Source: Streptococcus mitis (GTDB taxonomy: Bacteria > Bacillota > Bacilli > Lactobacillales > Streptococcaceae). From it: a stretch of DNA of 54,688 nt. Shown here in pieces: positions 35,479 to 44,499 of the stretch (positions within the stretch are counted from its first letter, which is position 1; every line of letters starts with the position of its first letter). Made by a program: the position numbers and the translations under genes. The stretch is taken from the NCBI RefSeq assembly GCF_002096845.1, contig NZ_NCVK01000001.1, positions 1 through 54,688 on the forward strand, read 5' to 3'. The notes under the pieces are model-generated. The model had not been told where the DNA came from and made no database searches. It was given only the letters and a program-made list of their open reading frames with translations.

Positions 35479-35844
35479 ATGGCTCGTATTGCTGGAGTTG
35501 ACATTCCAAATGACAAACGCGTAGTAATCTCATTGACTTATGTTTATGGTATCGGACTTGCAACATCTAAGAAAATTTTGGCTGCTGCTGGAATCTCAGA
35601 AGATGTTCGTGTACGTGATCTTACATCAGATCAAGAAGATGCTATCCGTCGTGAAGTGGATGCAATCAAAGTTGAAGGTGACCTTCGTCGTGAAGTAAAC
35701 TTGAACATCAAACGTTTGATGGAAATCGGTTCATACCGTGGTATCCGTCACCGTCGTGGACTTCCTGTCCGTGGACAAAACACTAAAAACAACGCTCGCA
35801 CTCGTAAAGGTAAAGCTGTTGCGATCGCTGGTAAGAAAAAATAA
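35479..35844 (+). CDS. rpsM: 30S ribosomal protein S13
   Basis: 121 residues ([20 protein letters not shown]), 30S head protein contacting L5 and P-site tRNA; the basic C-terminal tail ([20 protein letters not shown]) is intact. Confidence 0.98.
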
Positions 35845-35861
35845 TATAGGAGGTAAAAGTC

Positions 35862-36245
35862 TTGGCTAAACCAACACGTAAACGTCGTGTGAAAAAGAAT
35901 ATCGAATCTGGTATTGCTCATATTCACGCTACATTTAATAACACTATTGTTATGATTACTGATGTGCATGGTAATGCAATTGCTTGGTCATCAGCTGGTG
36001 CTCTTGGTTTCAAAGGTTCTCGTAAATCTACACCATTCGCTGCTCAAATGGCTTCTGAAGCTGCTGCTAAATCTGCACAAGAACACGGTCTTAAATCAGT
36101 TGAAGTTACTGTAAAAGGTCCAGGTTCTGGTCGTGAGTCAGCTATTCGTGCGCTTGCTGCCGCTGGTCTTGAAGTAACAGCAATTCGTGATGTGACTCCA
36201 GTGCCACACAATGGTGCTCGTCCTCCAAAACGTCGCCGTGTATAA
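35862..36245 (+). CDS. rpsK: 30S ribosomal protein S11
   Basis: 127 residues with an unusual TTG start, AGGAGGT upstream, reading [21 protein letters not shown]11 is in the 30S platform. The conserved [12 protein letters not shown] end is present. A TTG start suits limited translation efficiency relative to neighbours. Confidence 0.97.
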
Positions 36246-36287
36246 TCATCGCATTACACTGCTTTTCGTTTAAGAGGGAGTAACTAA

Positions 36288-37223
36288 ATGATCGAGTTTG
36301 AAAAACCAAATATAACAAAAATTGATGAAAATAAAGATTATGGCAAGTTTGTAGTCGAACCACTTGAACGTGGTTACGGTACAACACTTGGTAACTCTCT
36401 TCGTCGTGTACTTTTAGCTTCTTTGCCAGGAGCTGCAGTGACATCTATCAACATTGAAGGTGTCTTGCATGAGTTTGACACAGTTCCAGGTGTTCGTGAA
36501 GATGTGATGCAAATCATTTTGAACATTAAAGGAATTGCAGTGAAATCGTACGTTGAAGACGAAAAAATCATCGAACTAGATGTCGAAGGTCCTGCTGAAG
36601 TGACAGCTGGAGACATTTTGACAGATAGCGATATTGAAATTGTAAATCCAGATCATTATCTCTTTACAATCGGTGAAGGTTCTTCTCTAAAAGCGACAAT
36701 GACTGTTAACAGTGGTCGTGGATATGTACCTGCTGATGAGAATAAAAAAGATAATGCACCAGTTGGAACACTTGCTGTAGATTCTATTTATACACCAGTT
36801 ACAAAAGTCAACTATCAAGTTGAACCTGCTCGTGTAGGTAGCAATGATGGTTTCGACAAATTAACCCTTGAAATCTTGACTAATGGAACAATTATTCCAG
36901 AAGATGCTTTAGGGCTTTCAGCACGTATTTTGACAGAACATCTTGATTTGTTTACAAATCTTACTGAGATTGCTAAGTCAACTGAAGTGATGAAAGAAGC
37001 TGACACTGAATCTGACGACCGTATTTTGGATCGTACGATTGAGGAACTGGACTTGTCTGTGCGTTCATACAACTGTTTGAAACGTGCCGGTATCAATACT
37101 GTGCATGACTTGACAGAAAAATCTGAAGCAGAGATGATGAAAGTAAGAAATCTTGGACGCAAGAGTTTGGAAGAAGTGAAACTCAAACTCATTGATTTGG
37201 GTCTTGGATTAAAAGATAAATAA
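36288..37223 (+). CDS. rpoA: DNA-directed RNA polymerase subunit alpha
   Basis: 311 residues. The N-terminal dimerisation domain ([20 protein letters not shown]) assembles beta and beta'; a flexible linker (about 232-246) joins the C-terminal domain ([20 protein letters not shown]) that binds UP elements and regulators, including Spx encoded upstream in this window. Confidence 0.98.
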   Translation: MIEFEKPNITKIDENKDYGKFVVEPLERGYGTTLGNSLRRVLLASLPGAAVTSINIEGVLHEFDTVPGVREDVMQIILNIKGIAVKSYVEDEKIIELDVEGPAEVTAGDILTDSDIEIVNPDHYLFTIGEGSSLKATMTVNSGRGYVPADENKKDNAPVGTLAVDSIYTPVTKVNYQVEPARVGSNDGFDKLTLEILTNGTIIPEDALGLSARILTEHLDLFTNLTEIAKSTEVMKEADTESDDRILDRTIEELDLSVRSYNCLKRAGINTVHDLTEKSEAEMMKVRNLGRKSLEEVKLKLIDLGLGLKDK

Positions 37224-37234
37224 AGGAGGAATAC

Positions 37235-37621
37235 ATGGCTTACCGTAAACTAGGACGCACTAGCTCACAACGTAAAGCAATGCTTCGCGATTTGACAACT
37301 GACCTTTTGATCAACGAATCAATCGTGACAACTGAAGCTCGTGCTAAAGAAATCCGTAAAACTGTTGAAAAAATGATTACTCTAGGTAAACGTGGTGATT
37401 TGCATGCACGTCGTCAAGCAGCTGCTTTCGTACGTAATGAAATCGCATCTGAAAACTATGATGAAGCAGCTGATAAGTACACTTCTACTACAGCACTTCA
37501 AAAATTGTTCTCAGAAATCGCACCTCGTTATGCTGAACGTAACGGTGGATACACTCGTATCCTTAAGACTGAACCACGTCGTGGTGATGCAGCGCCAATG
37601 GCGATCATCGAATTAGTATAA
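37235..37621 (+). CDS. rplQ: 50S ribosomal protein L17
   Basis: 128 residues ([20 protein letters not shown]). Last gene of the alpha operon; a folded region and a long terminator follow. Confidence 0.98.
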   Translation: MAYRKLGRTSSQRKAMLRDLTTDLLINESIVTTEARAKEIRKTVEKMITLGKRGDLHARRQAAAFVRNEIASENYDEAADKYTSTTALQKLFSEIAPRYAERNGGYTRILKTEPRRGDAAPMAIIELV

Positions 37622-37634
37622 AATCATCAATTTT

Positions 37635-37725
37635 GTTGAGTGTTATGATGATGGAGTCTTGTGCTCTTAGTCTAGCTCTGGTCTACCGCTAGGATCTCGG
37701 TCCTAGCGGGAACACTCATCATAAG
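37635..37725 (+). promoter_or_regulatory. Folded RNA with alternative pairings after rplQ
   Basis: CCGCTAGGA (37686-37694)/TCCTAGCGG (37701-37709) is a perfect 9-bp hairpin. Around it, GAGTGTT (37638-37644) can pair with AACACTC (37711-37717), or TTATGATGA (37643-37651) with TCATCATAA (37716-37724). The two outer options overlap by two bases on each arm, so they look alternative. This may be a processed 3' RNA or a regulator of the next gene. Confidence 0.45.
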
Positions 37726-37736
37726 TTGAGATAGTA

Positions 37737-37795
37737 GACGCTTGTTTACGAAATTGTTTTTTTCTTAAGAACAACTTCGTAAGCAGGCGTTTTTG
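37737..37795 (+). terminator. Strong terminator of the alpha operon
   Basis: GACGCTTGTTTACGAA... pairs with ...TTCGTAAGCAGGCGTT over about 20 bp with a few mismatches (37737-37790), followed by five T residues. Confidence 0.85.
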
Positions 37796-37812
37796 AGTAT
37801 TTTAGTTAGAAT

Positions 37813-37828
37813 TATGCTATACTATTTG
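37813..37828 (+). promoter_or_regulatory. Promoter before the ACT-domain gene
   Basis: An extended -10 (TGCTATACT) lies about 55 bases before the next gene, after the alpha-operon terminator. No convincing -35 is seen. Confidence 0.5.
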
Positions 37829-37886
37829 AAAAGAATCCTGTTTAATGTTCAGGTTTCCTAATTAAAAGAAGAATTGGAGTTTGCTT

Positions 37887-38153
37887 ATGAAAGCGATTAT
37901 AACTGTTGTTGGTAAAGATAAATCTGGAATTGTTGCAGGTGTTTCAGGGAAAATTGCAGAATTGGGTTTGAACATAGACGATATCTCTCAAACTGTTTTG
38001 GATGAATATTTTACGATGATGGCTGTCGTCTCTAGCGATGAAAAGCAAGATTTTACTTATCTGCGAAATGAGTTTGAAGCTTTTGGGCAAACTTTGAATG
38101 TGAAAATCAATATTCAGAGTGCTGCGATTTTCGAAGCTATGTATAATATCTAG
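37887..38153 (+). CDS. ACT domain-containing protein (UPF0237)
   Basis: An 88-residue single ACT domain (MKAIITVVGKDKSGIVAGVS), the ligand-binding fold of amino-acid-responsive regulators, similar to the GcvR half. The start at 37887 has TTGGAG upstream; a TTG six bases earlier is in frame but less likely. It is 9 bases before the UPF0210 gene, a conserved pairing suggesting the ACT protein senses a metabolite for its partner. Confidence 0.88.
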   Translation: MKAIITVVGKDKSGIVAGVSGKIAELGLNIDDISQTVLDEYFTMMAVVSSDEKQDFTYLRNEFEAFGQTLNVKINIQSAAIFEAMYNI

Positions 38154-38162
38154 GAGGTAATC

Positions 38163-39500
38163 ATGGATATTAGACAAGTTACTGAAACAATTGCCATGAT
38201 TGAAGAACAAAACTTCGATATCAGAACAATTACAATGGGAATTTCTCTTTTGGACTGTATCGATCCAGATATCAATCGTGCTGCGGAGAAAATTTATCAA
38301 AAGATTACGACCAAGGCGGCTAATTTAGTGGCTGTTGGCGATGAAATTGCAGCTGAATTGGGAATTCCAATCGTTAATAAACGTGTATCGGTGACTCCTA
38401 TCTCTTTGATTGGAGCAGCGACAGATGCAACAGACTATGTAGTTTTGGCAAAAGCGCTTGATAAGGCTGCGAAAGAGATTGGAGTGGACTTTATTGGTGG
38501 TTTTTCTGCTTTGGTTCAAAAAGGTTATCAAAAGGGAGATGAGATTCTCATCAATTCTATTCCGCGCGCTTTGGCTGAAACGGACAAGGTCTGCTCGTCA
38601 GTTAATATCGGCTCAACCAAGTCTGGTATCAATATGACGGCTGTCGCAGATATGGGACGAGTTATCAAGGAAACGGCAACTCTATCTGATATGGGGGCAG
38701 CTAAGTTGGTTGTATTCGCTAATGCTGTTGAGGACAATCCATTTATGGCGGGTGCCTTCCATGGTGTTGGGGAAGCAGATGTTATCATCAATGTCGGAGT
38801 TTCCGGTCCTGGTGTGGTGAAACGTGCCTTGGAAAAAGTTCGTGGACAGAGCTTTGATGTAGTAGCCGAAACAGTCAAGAAAACTGCCTTTAAAATCACT
38901 CGTATCGGTCAATTGGTTGGTCAAATGGCCAGTGAGAGACTGGGTGTGGAGTTTGGTATTGTGGACTTGAGTTTGGCGCCAACTCCTGCGGTTGGAGATT
39001 CTGTTGCACGTGTCCTTGAAGAAATGGGGCTAGAAACAGTTGGTACGCATGGGACGACGGCTGCCTTGGCTCTCTTGAATGACCAAGTTAAGAAGGGCGG
39101 AGTTATGGCCTGCAACCAAGTTGGTGGTTTGTCTGGTGCCTTTATCCCTGTTTCAGAGGATGAAGGAATGATTGCTGCAGTGCAAAATGGCTCTCTTAAT
39201 CTGGAAAAACTAGAAGCTATGACGGCTATCTGTTCCGTTGGTTTGGATATGATTGCCATCCCAGAAGATACTCCTGCTGAAACCATTGCGGCTATGATTG
39301 CAGATGAAGCTGCAATTGGTGTCATTAACATGAAAACAACAGCTGTTCGTATCATTCCAAAAGGAAAAGAAGGCGATATGATTGAGTTTGGTGGCTTATT
39401 AGGAACTGCACCTGTTATGAAAGTCAATGGGGCTTCGTCTGTTGATTTCATCTCTCGTGGAGGACAAATCCCAGCACCAATCCATAGTTTTAAAAATTAA
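38163..39500 (+). CDS. UPF0210 / DUF711 family protein
   Basis: A 445-residue soluble protein ([20 protein letters not shown]) with long Gly/Ala-rich segments ([21 protein letters not shown], split here as a barrel-like core). The family fold is related to glycyl-radical-enzyme-like barrels in structural surveys, but its reaction is unknown. The ACT gene before it is nearly always adjacent in Firmicutes. AGGAGG precedes its ATG. Confidence 0.88.
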   Translation: MDIRQVTETIAMIEEQNFDIRTITMGISLLDCIDPDINRAAEKIYQKITTKAANLVAVGDEIAAELGIPIVNKRVSVTPISLIGAATDATDYVVLAKALDKAAKEIGVDFIGGFSALVQKGYQKGDEILINSIPRALAETDKVCSSVNIGSTKSGINMTAVADMGRVIKETATLSDMGAAKLVVFANAVEDNPFMAGAFHGVGEADVIINVGVSGPGVVKRALEKVRGQSFDVVAETVKKTAFKITRIGQLVGQMASERLGVEFGIVDLSLAPTPAVGDSVARVLEEMGLETVGTHGTTAALALLNDQVKKGGVMACNQVGGLSGAFIPVSEDEGMIAAVQNGSLNLEKLEAMTAICSVGLDMIAIPEDTPAETIAAMIADEAAIGVINMKTTAVRIIPKGKEGDMIEFGGLLGTAPVMKVNGASSVDFISRGGQIPAPIHSFKN

Positions 39501-39515
39501 GAAATTAGGAGAAAT

Positions 39516-39532
39516 TTTAAGTTCTATTTAAG
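39516..39532 (+). promoter_or_regulatory. CiaR box (TTTAAG-N5-TTTAAG)
   Basis: TTTAAG (39516-39521), five bases, TTTAAG (39527-39532): an exact match to the binding repeat of the response regulator CiaR. A -10 (TATAAT, 39548-39553) follows at the spacing used in CiaR-activated small RNA promoters. Confidence 0.9.
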
Positions 39533-39555
39533 GTTGGATGTGTATACTATAATCA

Positions 39556-39707
39556 TTAAATAAAGACCTCCTAATATTATTTGAAACAGATAACTCTGAT
39601 TTAGTTTGAATTTGATTTTCATCTAATATCTTTATTTAATAGAACTCCTAAACTTTTTCATAATAATCTCCTGCAAAAGTCGCCTGTATGGGTGGCTTTT
39701 GTTTTAT
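39556..39707 (+). ncRNA. CiaR-dependent small RNA (csRNA / ccn family)
   Basis: The predicted RNA starts just after the -10 and opens with ATTAAATAAAGA (39555-39566), which is perfectly complementary to TCTTTATTTAAT (39629-39640). C-rich anti-Shine-Dalgarno segments ACCTCCTAA (in the loop), AACTCCTAAA and ATCTCCTGC are unpaired. The 3' end is a terminator: AAAAGTCGCC (39675-39684)/GGGTGGCTTTT, then GTTTT. This is the layout of pneumococcal csRNAs, which block ribosome binding sites, including that of comC. Which csRNA this is I cannot say. Confidence 0.85.
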
Positions 39708-39713
39708 CATCCA

Positions 39714-39722
39714 TGATATAAT
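39714..39722 (+). promoter_or_regulatory. Extended -10 promoter of the phosphoglycerate mutase-like gene
   Basis: TGATATAAT at 39714-39722, right after the csRNA terminator and 22 bases before the gene start. Confidence 0.6.
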
Positions 39723-39744
39723 AGAAGCAAACGGAGGACGGAAA

Positions 39745-40437
39745 ATGGTAAAAGTACGATTGTATTTGGTACGTCATGGAAAGACTATGTTTAACACGAT
39801 TGGTCGCGCGCAAGGTTGGAGTGATACTCCCTTAACAGCTGAAGGTGAGCGAGGAATTCAAGAATTAGGAATCGGCTTGCGGGAATCTGGTCTACAGTTT
39901 GAGCGTGCTTATTCGAGTGATTCTGGTCGCACCATTCAGACAATGGGAATCATCCTTGAAGAACTTGGTCTGCAGGGGAAAATCCCTTATCGCATGGACA
40001 AGCGTATCAGAGAATGGTGTTTTGGTAGTTTTGATGGGGCCTACGATGGCGATCTTTTCATGGGCATTATTCCTCGTATCTTTAATGTGGACCATGTTCA
40101 CCAATTGTCTTATGCTGAACTGGCTGAGGGTTTGGTAGAGGTTGATACAGCTGGTTGGGCTGAAGGCTGGGAAAAACTCAGTGGCCGAATTAAGGAAGGT
40201 TTTGAAGCGATTGCTAAAGAAATGGAAGAGCAGGGTGGAGGCAACGCCCTTGTTGTCAGTCACGGAATGACCATCGGAACCATTGTTTATCTGATTAATG
40301 GCATGCATCCGCATGGTCTCGATAATGGTAGCGTGACGATCCTTGAATATGAGGACGGCCAGTTTAGCGTTGAAGTTGTCGGCGATCGTAGTTACCGAGA
40401 ACTAGGACGTGAGAAGATGGGAAAAGACTCTATTTAA
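39745..40437 (+). CDS. Histidine phosphatase / phosphoglycerate mutase family protein
   Basis: A 230-residue enzyme of the branch that uses a phosphohistidine. The catalytic RHG is in LYLVRHGKTMFN (about residue 10) and the second His in NALVVSHGMTIG. The N-terminal extension seen in the longest frame overlaps the csRNA terminator and promoter, so I start at MVKVRLYL with GGAGG upstream. Such proteins are often broad phosphatases rather than glycolytic mutases; the substrate is not clear. Confidence 0.85.
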   Translation: MVKVRLYLVRHGKTMFNTIGRAQGWSDTPLTAEGERGIQELGIGLRESGLQFERAYSSDSGRTIQTMGIILEELGLQGKIPYRMDKRIREWCFGSFDGAYDGDLFMGIIPRIFNVDHVHQLSYAELAEGLVEVDTAGWAEGWEKLSGRIKEGFEAIAKEMEEQGGGNALVVSHGMTIGTIVYLINGMHPHGLDNGSVTILEYEDGQFSVEVVGDRSYRELGREKMGKDSI

Positions 40438-40493
40438 TCAGTCTAGACTTGCTTGCTCTGAACTAGGGATTTGATAAGAATATCAAGATAAGA

Positions 40494-40528
40494 AAAAACA
40501 GCCGAGGGTAATCTCTTCGGCTGTTTTT
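40494..40528. terminator. Bidirectional terminator between convergent genes
   Basis: AAAAACAGCCGA (40494-40505) pairs perfectly with TCGGCTGTTTTT (40517-40528). It serves the rightward mutase gene and the leftward ABC transporter operon. Confidence 0.9.
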
Positions 40529-40539
40529 GATGGGGGAAA

Positions 40540-42198
40540 CTAAAGTGTAATGCTATTGCTTTTAGAGATTTTCATAAACAAGAGCAAGGAACCTACTGTT
40601 AGAACAGTCAGGATAGTTGACAAGGCTGCGGCTACACCGTAATTCCCTCTGAGAACCTCTGTATAAATGGCTACAGTCATTGTTCTTGTTTTGACATTGT
40701 AGAGGAGGATAGAAGTAGAGAGTTCTGAAATCATTGTGACCCAAGATAGGATGGCTCCAGAAATAATACCAGATAGCATCATTGGAGTTGTAATCTTGGC
40801 AAAGGTATTGAGACGGCTACTTCCTAAGCTTTCAGCGGCTTCTTCAATACTTGGTGCTATTTGTTGCAAGCTAGCAACAGATGAGCGAATAGTATAAGGT
40901 AATCTTCTGACAGATAGGGACATGATCAAGATGAAAGCAGTTCCTGTAATCATAAGAAATCCACTTCCAAATAGACCAGTATTGAAGGAAGAAATGAAGG
41001 CAATCCCTAGAACGGTTCCTGGTACAATATAAGGGACCATACTGAGGCTGTCAATCAAGTTTGTAAACAAATTCCGTTTTCTAACGGCTAGGTAGGAGAT
41101 AAATGTTGCGAATAGGACAACTAGGACTAAGGCAATCAAAGGGATACGAATGGTATTGAAAATAGCAGACCCCATACGATTGAAAGCTACCTTGTAACTG
41201 TTTAGAGAATAACCTTTGACAAATACCATACCTGATGTTTTTAGGAAAGAAGTATAAATCAAGTAGACTTGAGGTAGAACAGAGAACAAGATAATTCCGT
41301 AGACTGTTGCATAAATGGCAACCATTTTTCCTTTTGTGGTTTTTTTAGGCTCAATTGGATGGAGCGAATTCATGCTGAAACTGTAGCGGTTTGAAATGTA
41401 TTTTTGGATAAGGAAGATTGCCAAGGCAATGATAATCGCCATAATTGCTAAAGCAGATGCAAAAGCAGAATTTCCTCCAACCTCGCTAATGAATTGGGTA
41501 TAAATCAAGACGGGGAAAGTCCGATATCCTTCACCAATCAACATAGGCGTTCCAAAGTCTGAGAATGCTCTCATAAATACAAGCAAGGCAGCTGCTAGTA
41601 AGGTTGGAACTAGGAGAGGCAAAACAACCGTTACGATACGCTTAAATCCGAAGGAACCCATGCTTTCAGCAGCTTCAAGTAGAGAATTGTCAATACTCTT
41701 CATTGTCCCAGCAACGTAGAGAAATACCAGTGGGAATAGTTGCAGTGTAAAGACAAGTACAATTCCTTTGAATCCATAAATATCGATAGCTGGAAGATGA
41801 AGGGAATTTGTCAGAAATTTAGTGATGACCCCATTTCGTCCCAGTAAGAGAATCCAGGAGTAGGCTCCCACAAAAGGAGCTGACATGGAAGCAATGATAA
41901 TTAATATTTGTAGAAATTTCTTTCCCTTGAAGTCATACATAGAGAAGAGATAAGCTAATAAGGTTCCTACGACTAAGGAAGTGACAGTAGCAGTAATGGA
42001 AACCTTGAAACTGTTGACAAGTGTTTCAGAATAGTAGGCTTTACTAAAGAAAGTGACAAAATTAGCTAGTGAGAATTGTCCTTCATGTATGAGTGCTTGC
42101 TTGAGCACGGTAACGATAGGATAAACGAGAAAGACAAGATAGGTAAGAAAGATGAAGAAAGAGGAGGCTGTCCAAATATTTAGTTTTTTACGTTCCAT
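40540..42198 (-). CDS. ABC transporter permease, fused two-domain (FbpB/AfuB type)
   Basis: 552 residues with about twelve membrane segments in two related halves, each with a binding-protein-dependent permease EAA-like loop (LLEAAESMGSFGFKRIVTVV and IEEAAESLGSSRLNTFAKIT). Fused permeases of this kind belong to ferric-iron, sugar-phosphate and similar importers. The start overlaps the ATPase gene by 11 bases. Usual database naming would be iron transport, but neighbours (a YesM/YesN-type pair and a paralogous binding protein) make sugar-phosphates or related anions an alternative. Confidence 0.88.
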   Translation of the reverse strand: MERKKLNIWTASSFFIFLTYLVFLVYPIVTVLKQALIHEGQFSLANFVTFFSKAYYSETLVNSFKVSITATVTSLVVGTLLAYLFSMYDFKGKKFLQILIIIASMSAPFVGAYSWILLLGRNGVITKFLTNSLHLPAIDIYGFKGIVLVFTLQLFPLVFLYVAGTMKSIDNSLLEAAESMGSFGFKRIVTVVLPLLVPTLLAAALLVFMRAFSDFGTPMLIGEGYRTFPVLIYTQFISEVGGNSAFASALAIMAIIIALAIFLIQKYISNRYSFSMNSLHPIEPKKTTKGKMVAIYATVYGIILFSVLPQVYLIYTSFLKTSGMVFVKGYSLNSYKVAFNRMGSAIFNTIRIPLIALVLVVLFATFISYLAVRKRNLFTNLIDSLSMVPYIVPGTVLGIAFISSFNTGLFGSGFLMITGTAFILIMSLSVRRLPYTIRSSVASLQQIAPSIEEAAESLGSSRLNTFAKITTPMMLSGIISGAILSWVTMISELSTSILLYNVKTRTMTVAIYTEVLRGNYGVAAALSTILTVLTVGSLLLFMKISKSNSITL

Positions 42199-43279
42199 GG
42201 TTGACTCCTTTTATCAGGTTTTGTGAACCATCTGCAGAAAAGACGTTTAATTTTTGAGTATTGATTCGTAGACGAATACGATCGCCTTTTTGTAGATCTT
42301 CTTCAAAAGTTGATTCTTCACTAACTTGAATTTTTGAGGCAAAGCCTGTCTCGATGAAATATTCAGTATTTAGTCCAAGATAGACGCTATCGCTAATAGT
42401 TCCTTCAATATCTCCAGATTCATCTTTGATAAACTCTTCAGGACGAATGCTTACATGAATAGCTTGTGCCTCAGCCTGATCAAGAGCTGGCATTCGAAGA
42501 GCATAGCCATCTGAAAAGACGATATAAGCGCCGTCGCTCCGTTTTTCAAGAGTGGCAGGAATAATATTTGTGCGTCCGATAAAGGTTGCCACAAACTCAT
42601 TAGCTGGTTTATGATAGAGTTCTTTTGGTCGGCCGATTTGTTGAATGACCCCATCTTTCATAACAGCAATTTGGTCTGAAATCGCCATGGCTTCTTCTTG
42701 GTCGTGGGTCACATAGACGGTTGTAATTCCCACTTCGTGTTGTATTTCTCGAATGGCTTGACGCATATCCAAGCGAAGTTTGGCATCCAGATTACTAAGT
42801 GGCTCGTCCATGAGGAGAACACTTGGATTAACCGCTAAGGCACGTGCCAAGGCGACACGTTGTTGTTGTCCACCACTGAGTTTATCGGGCTTTCGGTCTG
42901 CATATTGAGCAATTTGCATGAGTTCAAGATATTTATTGGTTTGTTGAATCAATTCTTCTTTTGGAACTTTCTTTTGCTTAAGACCAAAAGCAACATTGTC
43001 TCGGACAGTCAAATGTGGGAAAATAGCGTAGTTTTGGAAAACCATCCCGATATTGCGTTTGCTGGGTTCCATATTATTGATTTTTGTATCATCGAAGTAA
43101 AATTCTCCACCTTCGATACTGTTGAAACCTGCAATCATACGAAGAAGAGTCGTTTTTCCACATCCTGAAGGTCCAAGAAGGGTAAAGAGACTTCCTTTTG
43201 GAATTGTAATGTTCAAATTCTCAATAACAGGGACATCGTGGTAGATTTTTTTGGCGTTAATAATTTTGATCTCACTCAT
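42188..43279 (-). CDS. ABC transporter ATP-binding protein (FbpC/AfuC/PotA-like)
   Basis: 363 residues with Walker [10 protein letters not shown] (about residue 36), signature [15 protein letters not shown], Walker [13 protein letters not shown] and a switch His in [12 protein letters not shown]-terminal TOBE domain (about 235-355) is typical of importers for iron, spermidine, sugars or anions. RBS GAGGTT lies before the ATG. It is 12 bases after the binding protein gene and overlaps the permease gene. Confidence 0.92.
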   Translation of the reverse strand: MSEIKIINAKKIYHDVPVIENLNITIPKGSLFTLLGPSGCGKTTLLRMIAGFNSIEGGEFYFDDTKINNMEPSKRNIGMVFQNYAIFPHLTVRDNVAFGLKQKKVPKEELIQQTNKYLELMQIAQYADRKPDKLSGGQQQRVALARALAVNPSVLLMDEPLSNLDAKLRLDMRQAIREIQHEVGITTVYVTHDQEEAMAISDQIAVMKDGVIQQIGRPKELYHKPANEFVATFIGRTNIIPATLEKRSDGAYIVFSDGYALRMPALDQAEAQAIHVSIRPEEFIKDESGDIEGTISDSVYLGLNTEYFIETGFASKIQVSEESTFEEDLQKGDRIRLRINTQKLNVFSADGSQNLIKGVNHGT

Positions 43280-43291
43280 AGTGAACCTCTT

Positions 43292-44338
43292 TTACTGTTT
43301 AGATTGGATATCTGTAAAGACTTCGTTGTATTTCTTAACGATATCTGATTTATTCTTGATGACATAATCATAATCTTCAGTGAGTGTTTTGATTTTGTCA
43401 ATTGGTTTCATATTTTCGCTTGTTTTAGCATTTTTACGAACAGGACGGTTAGTAGTGGTTGTACCAAGGGTATCTTGTACTTCTTGAGAGATAATAAAAT
43501 CGATAAATTTCTTGGCATTTTCCATATTTTTCGCTTTTTTAACGATAGCAGCACTAGCAGGTAGGAAGACGGTTCCTTCTTTTGGATAGACTACCTTGAT
43601 ATTAGCTCCGTCATTTAAGAGTTTAACTGCTGGATCTTCATAAGAGAGACCAACAGCCATTTCTCCGTCAGCGACTGCTTTATAGACACCAGATGAGCTT
43701 GAACCGATTTTACCATCAATAAGTGTGAAAAGATCTTTTACATAAGACCAAGCTTTATCATCTTTGTAGCCACCTTGAGCTTGTAGCATATTTGTTAATT
43801 GAGCAAAGGCGCTAGAAGAGTTTGCTGGGTCAGCAGTTGCGATTTTTCCTTTTAGTTCAGGTTTGAGAAGGTCGCTATATCCTTCGATATTCATGCCTTT
43901 CGTTAAATCAGGATTGACGATTAATACACTACCATCTAGTGTATAAGGTGTAGAGTAGCCAGTTGTGTTTTGATATTCTTTGATAACATTATCATTTTCT
44001 TTTGAAGTATAGTTTTCAAAGAGTTCTCCGTGGGTAGCATATTGTGTATAAGAGCCACCAAAGATGACATCGGCTACAGGAGCTTCTTTTTCTGATTCTA
44101 GTTTTTTGAAAAGTTCTCCAGTACCAGCTTGAATCAGTTCTACTTTGATACCATATTTTTCTTCAAAGGCAGGAATAGTTGCTCCGATTAAGCCCTCTGA
44201 GTTTGGTGAATAAACGACTAGCGAACCGCCGTCTCCTTTATCAGATGAACTGTCATCGGCAGATTCACTAGAAGAACAAGCAGCAAGACCAAAAAGAGCT
44301 AGTCCGCAAGCAGCATAATACATCCATTTCTTTTTCAT
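43292..44338 (-). CDS. ABC transporter substrate-binding lipoprotein (FbpA/AfuA family), copy 1
   Basis: 348 residues with a lipoprotein signal (MKKKWMYYAACGLALFGLAACS; Cys21). The mature part is a periplasmic-binding fold starting SLVVYSPNSEGLIGATIPAFE. Conserved sites include GTGELFKKLESE, DVIFGGSYTQY and VGLSYEDPAVKLL. I do not see the paired tyrosines of the well-studied iron-binding FbpA. First gene of the transporter operon, preceded by GGAGG and a cre-like site. Copy 2 lies just upstream and is very similar. Confidence 0.9.
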   Translation of the reverse strand: MKKKWMYYAACGLALFGLAACSSSESADDSSSDKGDGGSLVVYSPNSEGLIGATIPAFEEKYGIKVELIQAGTGELFKKLESEKEAPVADVIFGGSYTQYATHGELFENYTSKENDNVIKEYQNTTGYSTPYTLDGSVLIVNPDLTKGMNIEGYSDLLKPELKGKIATADPANSSSAFAQLTNMLQAQGGYKDDKAWSYVKDLFTLIDGKIGSSSSGVYKAVADGEMAVGLSYEDPAVKLLNDGANIKVVYPKEGTVFLPASAAIVKKAKNMENAKKFIDFIISQEVQDTLGTTTTNRPVRKNAKTSENMKPIDKIKTLTEDYDYVIKNKSDIVKKYNEVFTDIQSKQ

Positions 44339-44381
44339 GATGGATACCTCCGTTATGTTATTTAAGTTTATTTTAAAATAA

Positions 44382-44395
44382 TGTAAGCGTTTTTA
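44382..44395. promoter_or_regulatory. cre-like site (CcpA) upstream of the ABC transporter
   Basis: TGTAAGCGTTTTTA matches the catabolite response consensus TGWAARCGYTWNCW at 13 of 14 positions. It lies about 45 bases before the binding-protein gene, where CcpA would be expected to act. Confidence 0.5.
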
Positions 44396-44499
44396 AAACC
44401 GATAATTCTATTCTATTAGAGTAAAATTCTCTACAAAAACGGAAGTAATCTTTTTGATTTTATAGCAGGGTTTGACAGTTAATTATTGAGTATCAAATG

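Noticed and set aside
40540..44338. Firm assignment of the ABC transporter to ferric iron
   Set aside because: The family covers iron, sugar phosphates and other anions. Iron-ligand tyrosine pairs are not visible and the context suggests other substrates.
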